64,000 bases of DNA from Formicarius rufipectus (lineage: Eukaryota; Chordata; Aves; Passeriformes; Formicariidae): assembly GCA_013399695.1 (NCBI GenBank), contig VXAU01001879.1, forward strand, positions 62,001 through 126,000, written 5' to 3'. The notes under the pieces are model-generated. The model saw only the letters and a program-made list of their open reading frames with translations, was not told where the DNA came from and ran no database searches. A program made the position numbers and the translations under genes. Each line of letters starts with the position of its first letter. Positions within the stretch are counted from its first letter, which is position 1. Positions 23,918 through 34,300 of this stretch are shown piece after piece.

Positions 23918-26490
23918 CTGTGAGAAACACCCAGAAAGTAAATATCATGGTAGCTAAATGAACACTTAAGTGCCTTCAATGGATGCCCAGTGCACATGGA
24001 AAAGAGTGTTCAAGACATGTATCAGTAACCTCCTCCCATCAGTTCAGCTGTGAAGTCTGCATTGCAGGGTTTTTTGGGTGTTTTTCTTTCTATAACATTT
24101 TTCTTGCATTGAAGTATATCTGAGGTCTGAGAAATGTTTCCTGGTCTATGATCAAAGCCATTCAAGCTTTCCCAGAGTTGTACGTTAGAGCAGTACAGTA
24201 AACTATCCCTTATGATTTTGCCTGTGAAAAATATGAAAGAGAATTCTCATAGGGAACAATGAATGAAATGTAGCCAAATACACCTGGCTGGAATTTACAG
24301 ATCATGGTGCTGTATTTTCAAAATCAAATCTCATATATCAGATTTTTCAGTGACAGCCTGTATCCCTCAGGATTAAACAAACATATTAAACAAAAGGCAA
24401 AGGTTCATAGCAAGTTACATCCTTTAAATCCTCCTCACTAACTACAAATCCTGCCAAGTACTTCTGACAGTAAGTAAAACCCAGCCTATGGGACAGGGGT
24501 ACCCAGACCAGTCCTGAGCCAATAGAGAAACAAACCTGCAGTCAGGAAGAAAATAATTAGTCGCTGCCCTACTCATCCCACCCAGATGACATGACTCTGC
24601 TGTTCCAGGCCACAGCTTCATTCCTAATTGTCACTTGGGTAGATGTATTTTTTCAACAAAAGAAAAGAAGAACAAAAACTTCTGTAAAATCCAATGGTTT
24701 AAGGGAGTTTTATAATTTAAAACTGTGATTCTACTGATCACCTCTTTCTAACACATCTAAATATCAGAGGATGAGCCTACTTCTGTCATGCTAGTCAGCA
24801 GCTATACCTTTGGAAAGATCAGGTTTTGCCCATTTTATGCGCTACTCCATAGTTGTTCTTGATGCTGAGTACTGAAATATTATCCTATCTTCTGTGAGTT
24901 ACAGGTGCAGAAGGTTTCTGAGTTCTTAGTATTGTCCATATTTTGGTAGGAGTGGTTCAGGTAGGGAGTTTTTCTATGAGAAATTCTAAACTGACAGCCC
25001 TAAAAAGGTTTTTTGCTCTTATAAGTGTAACCTGTGAGGACTCAAATGAGTTATGGGCTTGCAAGACAGTTACTGGTACAATGCAACCTTGTTCAGTCAG
25101 ATTTAGTTCTGGAGACAGAAGGTTGGCTGTGGCAGACCAGCTGAAGAACTGAAAAGGAATACAGTCATTCTCAGGCCATTTCACATCCTGAGTATAGCGG
25201 CAGCTATGGGATGGGTGGTAGGCACAGACCTGCACCCATTTCTTACACAACCTACAAGAGAGGTAGCTGCAGAGGATCTAATTAGTTGGCAAGACATCTC
25301 TTCAGGAATGAGGTGGAGTTGAGAGCTGGTCTGATATTCTCTTAGAGAAGTGGTTGAGCCTGGATCCTTCCTCCTTTTCAGAGTCCATGGTTGGAGGCTC
25401 TTGCAACAGTTTACAAATACCAAACCTCTCTGGCTCACCCTGTACTTGGCACTTCAAGTTTGTTGCTGAATCTGAAACAGGTTTCCAAAATTACTCCAGG
25501 CAGATTATTTTGACAATGTTTCTCCCTTAACCTGCATGTATGCAATAGGGATACTGTTGGCTCAGAGATTGCACTGTGAGGCAAAAATAACTGAAGTTAG
25601 TGATGTCTTTGGAGAAAGTACCACTGCAGAATAGAAAGCAGACATTCGGATCAGCTCGGGAATAAAGGGAGGAAGTGTAAACTAAGCAAGATAATGGTGT
25701 AATTGAAAACCCTCCAAACCAGCAAACTTCCTTAACTCTCAAGTACTCTTTGAATGTAAAAAGTACATAACTACATAAAAAGGCAAATTATCAGGTGTAA
25801 AAGAGTGATAAAACTGTTAATTGAATTGCATACCTACAGGCCAACTAAACCTTTGGCCAAGGCAGATGTGCCAGAAACGCTGGTCATTTCAGTTTTAATT
25901 CCTTATTGTCTGTATAGTTTTTATTTTCCATAACATTCTAGGTGAGAAATTAGTTTTCCAAGACTACAAAGGCGCTGAACCTTCTTACTACTTAATTTTA
26001 ATAATTTGTAATACTTAAAACACTAGTTCTTTAAAAAGAACCTTGCTATAAACTGTCTTTTGCTGTTCTTTGAGCATCAGACACTCAATGAACTTTCTGA
26101 AAATCTACATAAGCCTTAGCAATATTACAGCATCAGGCTTATTGACTTTGTTTATGTAATGCACCAGAAATTGCTCAAGTTTGCTTCTCTGTTGTTACTC
26201 AACTACTGGCTTTAAGTTAGGCTGGCGACTATTTCCACAAAATGCCGACCACCTCCAGGGCACAGCGTTGAGCACAGAGGTGTTCTGATCTCTCTCAGTA
26301 GCTGCAAGTCACCCTTGGAACTGAAATGAGTTTTCAGCTTAGAAAAGGTTCTTATGGAGGATGAGAGAGGGGTTAGAAGCCCTACAGATGTGAACCGTCC
26401 ATTTACACCTGGCTACCATCATACTAAAAACCAGAGAGAATGAAAAAAATGGTGTGTTGAGACTGTCTGAGGCACAGCCACAGTTCATAA
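23918..26490. other. gene-free stretch
   Basis: No gene is recognised. Two opposite-strand open frames overlap at about 24943-25250; neither resembles a known protein. No repeats are visible. Confidence 0.6.
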
Positions 26491-26513
26491 GGGGCGGGGA
26501 AGGGGGGGGGGGG
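26491..26513 (+). other. compact G-quadruplex motif
   Basis: GGGG (26491-26494), C, GGGG (26496-26499), AA, then G12 (26502-26513). Four or more G-runs with one- or two-base loops are available, a strong quadruplex-forming arrangement. The G12 run is also a likely site of length variation and sequencing error. Confidence 0.85.
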
Positions 26514-28736
26514 AACCAAAACTGTTTCCAAACATATGTTCTGCTCCTGCTTAAGTTACAATCAGACTTTTGTTCTGAGTGGCAGTTAGAGTGGATTATA
26601 AAAAATTTAGTGTTAGACAAGAGAGGATGCATTGCATCCTGTAAGTGCAGTAGCAGCTGAGAAGTTCATGATAGCAGCATTAGCCCATCATTCTTCCCAC
26701 CAAAGGAAGATGAAGTGGAGAAAATTGAAGGTTACTGGTGGCACGCATTCTTGGCACTTGTGCTTTCATGGGCCATAGCATCACCTTATCTGCACTCTCC
26801 TCCTGCTGCCTTCCTTCTGCTAAAAAACTTCTTTCAATTTTTCATCTGAACAAGACTAAAAGTTTCTTCTGGGGTACAGCTACTGCTGTCCCCTGTCCTC
26901 AGCAGGTAAGCACAGAGCAGCCTGGGTCTGGGTCACTGAACTCTCTCGGCACCGGGCTGTCACCATCCCCAGCTCCATGCTAGTGTCTGAATGGCGCCTG
27001 GGAGCAAATGTTGATTGGCAGAGCTCAAAACTGCCCACTCCTCTCCTCCCCCTCCGTGGGCACTTTTAAGGATGTATCTGCTGAGATGCTCAAGTCCCAG
27101 GGACTAGGGCACTCCTTACTGGGAGGGCCACAGGCCTGGCATGAGAGAATGAAGGGAGGTGGGGGGTGGGATCATTGAGGCTGCAATCACTGCTGCTGTT
27201 AGAAGCTACTTATCTGTCAGAACTCAGTCTATCAATTATACCTCTAAACATCTCAGAGTTGCATCTTGCTCTTTGGCCAACTTGTGGCCTGCCAGGAGTG
27301 GCTGCAGGACTGGCTGCCTCATGTGTGAGGCAGCTTTAAGCACTGATCCCATTGCAGCCATAACCTTGTTACAAGGTTCCTTACAAATTCCATCACAAAT
27401 CACAACTGGTACTGCTACTGAAATACTTGCAGAAGGAACATTTTGAAAAACTTTGTTCCTTTGAAAATATGGCTACGTATTCAAGAAAGAATGTGATTTC
27501 ACAGAATTTTGACAAATCAAAAACTGATTCCAACATCAGACACATATGCAATGAAAAATAGAAGTATCTACAGAGTGTTTTAAATGAAGCATTTTCAAAT
27601 GCTTTTAGTAGTGAATTATTTTTTAATAATCTTTTCACTGAGAATTGAATTCTTTTCAACCATAAAAGTGTTTAGTTTCTGATTATCTCTTTTTTTAGCC
27701 TTAGATTGCAAAAATGTTCACAGGTAGGAAACAGGAGGATTCACAGATCATGTGTGCTGTGTCTGGAGACAACTAAACACATCAGTAGTATCTATAGTGT
27801 AGAAGATGCAGGAATAATAATGGTCTTTTATTTATAAATCTAGAAGAAAATAATGTTGTAAGTTTTGCTCAAATAAAGTTCTCAACACATACTATAACTT
27901 TTCCTGTTTGACGCTTATGTTTTCAATAAATGTTTGTAAAGGCTTCATCTTGGCTCAATTAGTCATTTGTTCAGGTTTGACATGGCAATAATGGGAACAT
28001 GCAGTCCATTTTATCTACAGAAATAAAATGTACACGTAACTCCAAGCCTTGTCCATGCAGTGTGTGAGTTAGCCATGCCTGGAAACTGACCTGTTTATTA
28101 ATTTTGATAAATTTAAACTTGTCAAGAAATGTCGGTCGGCTAAATTTCTGTAGCTGGATGAGAAGACTTCATCTAATTGACATCCTTGTCTCGGTCTAAC
28201 GCAGGCTGAGAATTCCATGGGTCTGTGTACGCAGCGCAAGAATTGAACCAATGCCTGGAAAATGTTACTTGTTACTGGAAAATGTTAACTTGTTGCCGAA
28301 CTCTATACTGTAGCAGGGTACTGCATCTCAAAAGCTGACGAGTATGTCTTAGGAAATGGCCACCAGGGGGGAAACAATGTTGCTAATTAGCAGATACTAT
28401 CTCTATGACAGGCAACAGTAGATGCCCTGCTTTCCACAGCAGCAGAATAATTCATTGATGTGATAGTGTCAGAAGAACATGTTTAAGACATCTTTTCAGA
28501 TTTCTTTTAACAGACTGATGTTCAAATGAATATCTCAAATACCTGCCATACCTAACTTGGAAGGCATTTTGTCTCAGATCAGCTAATTTATTCCTTTATT
28601 GAATTTATTTTTTATCGTATGTTTCACTGGCAGGTTCACCACAGTTGTCTTGAGTGTTTGGGTTGTTTCAGTCTCCCAGATATTTATCCTTAATATTATA
28701 TAAATATATTTATCTTTGTTTGATTTTTATGGGTTT
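26514..28736. other. gene-free stretch
   Basis: I see no gene. There is a good donor-like CAG followed by gtaagc near 26906-26907, but no convincing acceptor upstream. The part at 27880-28260 lacks low-complexity sequence and holds several CpGs and FOX-like (ATAAATGTTTG) and homeodomain-like motifs, so it could be conserved non-coding DNA. A 20-bp tandem duplication lies at 28255-28294. Confidence 0.55.
28255..28294. repeat. 20-bp tandem duplication
   Basis: Two adjacent units begin ctggaaaatgtta, at 28255 and 28275, each continuing with an acttgtt-type end. The second unit differs by one inserted A. This is a local duplication without evident function. Confidence 0.8.
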
Positions 28737-28907
28737 TAAATTTTGGGGTTTAGGTGCTTGCTTTGGTTTTTGGGGGGTTTTTTGTTTGTTTGTTTCGGGG
28801 TTTTTTTGTTTTTGTTTTTTTTTGGGGGGGGAGGGTTTTTGTGTGTTTTTTGTTTGTTTGTTTGTTTGTGTTTTGGTTTTGGTTTTGGTTTTGGTTTGTT
28901 TTTTTCT
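28737..28907. repeat. GTTT / TTTTGG low-complexity tract
   Basis: About 170 bases are made almost only of G and T: several G-runs (28745-28748, 28772-28777, 28797-28800, 28824-28831), GTTT units, and four TTTTGG units at 28871-28894. Overlapping open frames across it on both strands encode only low-complexity Phe/Gly/Val/Cys or Lys/Thr/Gln/Asn protein and are repeat artefacts. Confidence 0.92.
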
Positions 28908-29146
28908 TGCCACCAAATTTCATTAGAGAACAATTAACCCACTTACAGATCAGCAAACTGAGAAATTATCTGATACTTATGACACAAAATCTATCATTCA
29001 ATTCATTAGTAGTTATTTTTATTTCAGAAGCAGAGTATGTTTCTACAACAGAACTACAAACTACAATAGCATGGCCTGTAAAAACAATTTGAAAAACCAA
29101 GACCTTAGACTACAGCTAATTTTTTTCAAGTACCTGTGCCATTTTA

Positions 29147-29187
29147 TTTTCTTTTTTTCCTTTTTTTTTTCCTTTTTTTCCCCCCCT
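29147..29187. repeat. 41-bp homopyrimidine run
   Basis: An unbroken C/T stretch on the plus strand includes T10 and C7. It is followed within 15 bases by attttcatttcag, which resembles a splice acceptor. Homopurine-homopyrimidine DNA can form triplex structures. It could also be simple sequence only. Confidence 0.85.
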
Positions 29188-29519
29188 ATTTTCATTTCAG
29201 TAGTGAGGACACTATCTAAATTTGGACACAGTGGAAAGCCAGTCTTATTGTACTGCTTCACCTTGTTTTCATAGGCAGAATTTCACTGAAACTCCTCAAA
29301 AATAAGCTGTTTTGCTTTTTCATTTATTCACAACATGAGCACTATGACCAATATGCAGCGTAACTTGAGTGGACTGTTTCTCAGCCCATTCTAAATAAGA
29401 AATAACTGCGAACTATGTTCTTTAAAATATGATCAGCTCTCTCTGAAAAGCTTAACAGCCCTCACAGTATTTCATGACCGTATTGATTTCATTGAACCAG
29501 AAGATCAGTGTTTCTTCCC

Positions 29520-29970
29520 ACTCCATCCTGTTATAAACAGTGACGTCGCAGCCATGATTGTCGGAAGATGAGAGTCAGTTGAAGTCTGAAGCTTGGGGCA
29601 GATACTTTAGCCTAGATGTTTCCTCACCCTGCAAAATTTCTTTGCTTTAGATTATCTACAAGTCTCTTCAAGACACCTGCGAGCTTTTGTCACCACTTCC
29701 CGGCAGAAGCTGTGACAATCACGGGTTCCTGTCACCGTCAGCGCTGCGACTCTGAGATGTGTACTGTGGTGTTAGCCCGAAACACAGCCCGGAGTTTGCG
29801 GAGTGTTTGAAGCTTTGCTTTTTGTGGATTTAAAAACTGCTCTCAAATCCTCTGGCTAATTGTCCATTAGTATGCTCTTTAAAACATTAAACAAACCCCT
29901 TTATTTACCTTCCCTGCTTCCCGATAAGTCCTCGGGAGGTAAAGCTGCTTCTGCCTTAGCGACTTGAACC
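29520..29970. promoter_or_regulatory. CpG-enriched pocket with a CRE-like site
   Basis: About 15 CpGs fall in this stretch, eight of them between 29701 and 29820, while adjoining lines mostly have none. A cyclic-AMP-response-like TGACGTCG lies at 29541-29548, one base off the palindromic TGACGTCA. The sequence is free of low-complexity DNA. A 64-codon ATG frame (29616-29810, +) runs through it but resembles nothing known. This looks like a hypomethylated or conserved regulatory element, possibly an enhancer or weak promoter. The call rests on composition only. Confidence 0.3.
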
Positions 29971-32900
29971 TATGTGACCTGAATAGTTATTTGAGATGTT
30001 AATTCACTGAAGAATGAAGCTGAACAATGATGGATTGAAGAATTTGCCTCACCCAGGAGAAAACATAGTTGCATAAGCTTTGTGTATTGATCAGCTAAAT
30101 TAATTTTCATTCTCTTCAGAACCTTGGTACTATCCAGATTCTAATACAAAAGGAAATTATGACTGCTGGTGTTTTAGAAAAGAACTCTGATTCTCTGTGA
30201 TGGTAGCCCAGCCATAAGTCTTTTCATTGGAAGTGTTGCCAGAGGAGCAAGACCCTTGTGCCTGGTGACTTTAACTCAGAAAAGTGATTTAGTTTTCATT
30301 CAGCTTGCAGATGGCTATTTATAATTCCCAGTGTGACTTTCTGTCCCCAGGGTGAGGTCAAAATAAACCAAATTTGAAACTTCAATTTTTCTGCTTCCTG
30401 AAGCTTTCTACAAATCCCTCAGATATAACATCAGTGAGAAAATATGTCTTTAAAGAGAAGAGAATAGCACATTGAAATCAAGTCTGTGCTGTTTTGTTAC
30501 TTTAAAGTTTTGACAGTGGGATCCCATGGACCTCAAGGCAAACTTCATATTGTTATTGTATCACAGCCCTGCTTATATAAAACCAGCTAGATGGTATAAA
30601 TTGTCCTAACTGTTTGGAAGTGTGTAGAACAACAATACTTTGTCACACTTCAGAATATGAACCTAACTCCTATAATAGTCATAAAAACTGTAAAACCTTA
30701 GTCTGGAACAGAATCCTGCTTTTTCTCACACCACATTCCCTAGTGATGGCTCTGACTGGTGATACCTAAACCTGGCTGGCTCTCTTGCATCTCAATGGCT
30801 GTAATGAGGAATGAGGAGATTTGAAAACCACTGACTCTACAGATGAGTATTACTAGATGATGATACTATCCTGTGCTATTTGGTAGCTTCAAAGAGCCTT
30901 ACAGACTTTTAATATTCAGTACTAGCCATGTAAAAAAAAAAAAAAAAAAAAAAAAAACCTGCTGCTTTTTAAAGCCAACTTACAAATAAGCATAAAGCTA
31001 GCTTCAGATGAATGGAGTCTGATGACTGTTCAGCAGATAAATCAAAGCTTCAGTAGGAGGGCACTCAAAGCTGTATTCTTTCCTTGCTTTCCAAGGGCAG
31101 AGATCACTCCTCTCTGGAGTGTGCAAGGCAGCCCAGGAGAGTTGAAGGTATGTGAAGGAAATCGTCTCACATCCCCTCCCCTCCCCTGCTGTGGCCTGGA
31201 GGACACGGCCTCTGACACAGCCTCCCAGGTTGTGGTACACCTCTGGCAGAGGATGCAGGTCGAACAGCTTTAGGTCAATCTTTATGCAAAAGTATTTGGT
31301 GGAAATTTTCCAGTGGAAAACTCAGAGACAGGGAGAGAAAAAGGGCAAGTGTGCACTCGGCACAGCCTCTCAAATTGAAGTTTCTCTTAGGATTTCTGTG
31401 GTCTGCTCTCCATTTAGACTTCAGAAAACAGAGAAATAGCACTAATTAATGGAAATTAAGTTCATTGCACATGCTTGGAGTTCTCTTGAATTGCAGCCAG
31501 TGTGCTGCTGTTTCCTTGCATTCCAGACTCAGGCAGCTTCCTTAGAATATGGAAGGTGTGCCGGAGAGAAGGGAAAGAAGCAGAGAGGTGAGGTGTGCTC
31601 TGAACCTACCCTAAGAAGGGAAGGAACTTGTCCATGTGAGACTGTCTGCACCTTGGCACTAGGAACATATTCATATTTGCCAGGTTAATTAGTCAGAGCT
31701 CTTTACCTTAGTGTAAAATACTGTGTCTTCTCTCCCTGCCTTTATTACCACATGCTTAGAGCAGAGTATTTACTGTATGTACCACTTCAGTTTGTAAATC
31801 CCTCGGATTCAGTTTATAAATATCTTAAAATTATATTGATATTGTATTTATTATTTAAAAACCATTACAAAAAGCATAAAGCAATCAATCTTCACACAGT
31901 GAGCTTGACAAGTTCTAGTCATGCTGTTACTGGCATACAGGAACTTCTTCTGCTCCAAATATTGAAGAATGGGGAAGAAAACACAACTCTGGGTCAGTAG
32001 CATGAGCCCAGGGTTCATTCCTTACCCCTCTCTCCCACTCAAACACAGGGAACTCTCCAGGAATGCCACAGCTGAGCCTGACCTAAGGTATCTGGTGCCT
32101 GGTCTGCATCCTTGGCTTCCACAGACTGTACCACCTTGGGAAAGTAACCTTGTTGCCAGGTCTCTGCCATCAAATAGGAAATTAGAGTGCTGATCTCTAC
32201 ATGGAGTGCCCACATCCACAAATGAGACTAGATGGTGATAGGATGAAACAAAGAACATCTGCTTCTTCCTCTGTAGAGTCACTACATGACCTTCAAATCC
32301 AGCAGATGCAGCACCAGAGGCCTCCTTCTAAATTTTATGGGAGATGGGCTTACCTGGACCACGTGGGAAAAGAAATTGCTGAGAAATATTTGGTTGATTT
32401 TAAATAATTTGGGACCAAAAGAAGGAAGGCAGAAAACTCAGCTTATTTGATTGCCAGTTGCAGTTGTGATAATACATTAATACAAGGCATTTCTTAATTC
32501 CAAATATCTCATCTTCATCCTGTTGACCTTTGTATCAATTTTGTGTCTTTAAAACACTCCTCTATTTCTCTTTGGAGCTTCTCTATATTTCTTTTCCTTA
32601 ATACTTAACTCTAAGTTACTGTTGCTAATAACACAGTAGAATGAATGCTTCCATAATAAGTATCATCCAGTTTTTTTCAAAATTACCTCTGCTAAGAAAG
32701 CAGATGACAGCTTGAATGACATTTAGATGGCATATTTAATGCAAAGATTTTCAACACTGAAGAAGGACAATTTCTGCCTGGAATTTTTTCTGAAAGAAAA
32801 AAGAATAGAGCTCTCCAAGGCTGAAGGGTGCCACAGACCTCAGAGTCTTTCAATGGAGCAAAGTAAAAGCACAGCAGCCATAACTATTATTGTACAAGAA

Positions 32901-33479
32901 TATGAAAAAGCTTTATGGTGGAAATAATTTTTCTAACCCTGTATGAGGTTAACTCATATATCAGAGTCAGTACTATTGTAAAAATGCAGTTCTTTGCAAA
33001 TTGTTTCCATTTAGTGTTATACTGAATTTTGATGACACATTTTTCAGTTTGACAGTCTTCATGAACTGTTTGCTTTAATATTTCCTGTAACAAATTCTGC
33101 AGGTTCATTACATACTGTGCATTGATAACTATTTTTCTATTTCAAAACTGTTAGCCTTCACCATTTTATTCTCTTTCTTATATTAAAGCTATTTTAAACA
33201 CTGGTGAGCATTCCTTTATTTCTCATGAACCTCTCAGCTTCTGTTCTCTCTTATTAATGTCTTCATTGGTCTTTCTTAGTCTCTGGAAATAATTCCTTGT
33301 TGGAGACCTGCTACTCTATAAGCAGAACTGATTTCTTTCACTGGCTACAGTTTGGTGAGGACTGGCAGACTACAACTGCAAACATTATTAAAAGTCAAAG
33401 AGTGATAAAGACTGAGATACGGCAGTCCTTGGATATGACTTCTGCTCTGTTCTTGTTGCTCCTTTCTTAATCACACCCC
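29971..33479. other. gene-free stretch
   Basis: No gene is recognised. It includes A26 at 30932-30957 and a CCCCTCCCCTCCCC box at 31173-31186. An AAG followed by gtatgt at about 31147 looks like a donor without a matching acceptor. Open frames are short and overlap on both strands. Confidence 0.6.
30932..30957. repeat. poly-A run (A26)
   Basis: Twenty-six consecutive adenines. This could be the tail of an old retroposed sequence, but no recognisable parent or target-site duplication flanks it. Confidence 0.95.
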
Positions 33480-34300
33480 TTTTCTTTCACTGGTATTAAG
33501 CAGAGGTTTCTTCTGGACCATCTGTAATGACCTGCAAGTCTTTCACTGAATCTGTATTCACCTCACTTAGAATACAGTCCAGTGCTGCAAAGAACTTCAC
33601 AGTTTCTTTAAATACTTATGACTTTGCTTTTGGTTAAAAAAAAAAAAAATCAATCTCATAATACATTGCCTGATAGCTTTGTTTTGTCACATCTGTGTAT
33701 CTTAATCCCTCACTGCTCTCAATCATCTAGCATAATCTGCAAGTTTTGCTACTATGCCCTGCTGTCAGATTATTAATAAACAGCCTCAGTTAGAGCAGAT
33801 GCATTGCAAGCACTTCACTATTAACCTTCATTTCTAGATGAAAGCTGGCTCTTTATCCTTTATTTTCTACTGTCTCCCAGCCCATTCCTACTGCACTGCA
33901 GAACATTATCTTTCACCCTGTAGTTGCCTGGTTTTCTTTAATAATATCATTGAGGGACTTTAAGAAAAATCTGAACAATTATGTCTGCCAGTGCTTCTTT
34001 ACCCACTGATTTGTTGACACTTTATTAAATCCTTATAGCTGAAAGCTAGGTTTCCCTTTGACATAAATTAGTGCCATTTCTGAAATCATCTAATTTTAAT
34101 CTAAGTTGTTTTATAAGAGCCATTTAAAATAGCATGCCTCCCACTGAAGACTCATCAGTCTATAACTGCTCCAACTACCCACAAATTTCAATTTCAAATT
34201 TACTGCTCTTCAGGCCTGCAGTTTTGCAATGGATTTTATTGTTTGGGCTTTTTTAGGAGCTTAACAACTTCTTTTACAACATCCTCTACGTTCAGGGATT
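33480..34300 (-). mobile_element. decayed CR1/L3-type LINE reverse transcriptase, antisense
   Basis: Read on the minus strand, the sequence keeps, in the correct order, degenerate versions of the landmarks of CR1/L3 ORF2. First is a block like GCA(A)TTATAGAC..GTGAGTCTT (34175-34147), the NYRPVSL position, translating here to YRLMSL. Next is tccctcaatgatattatt (33957-33927), the HDIL block after the DFSKAFDTV position. Then comes ctgtttattaataatctgac (33783-33762), the LFNIFINDL position, and aaaacttgcagattatgcta (33747-33723), the FADDTKL catalytic block, here destroyed. Last is a segment translating KDLQVITD (33547-33518), matching KDLGVIVD. Stops and frameshifts are frequent, and an A14 run (33636-33649) interrupts it, so it is long dead. 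The assignment rests on remembered family consensus. The exact family (L3, CR1 or a relative) is unsure. Confidence 0.7.

Noticed and set aside
26768..26907. Possible first coding exon ending at CAG/gtaagc
   Set aside because: No promoter or upstream acceptor is visible, and the 46-residue product resembles nothing known.
28654..29092. Many overlapping open frames on both strands
   Set aside because: They translate the GT-rich simple repeat (Phe/Gly/Val/Cys on one strand, Lys/Thr/Gln/Asn on the other). They are repeat artefacts, not genes.
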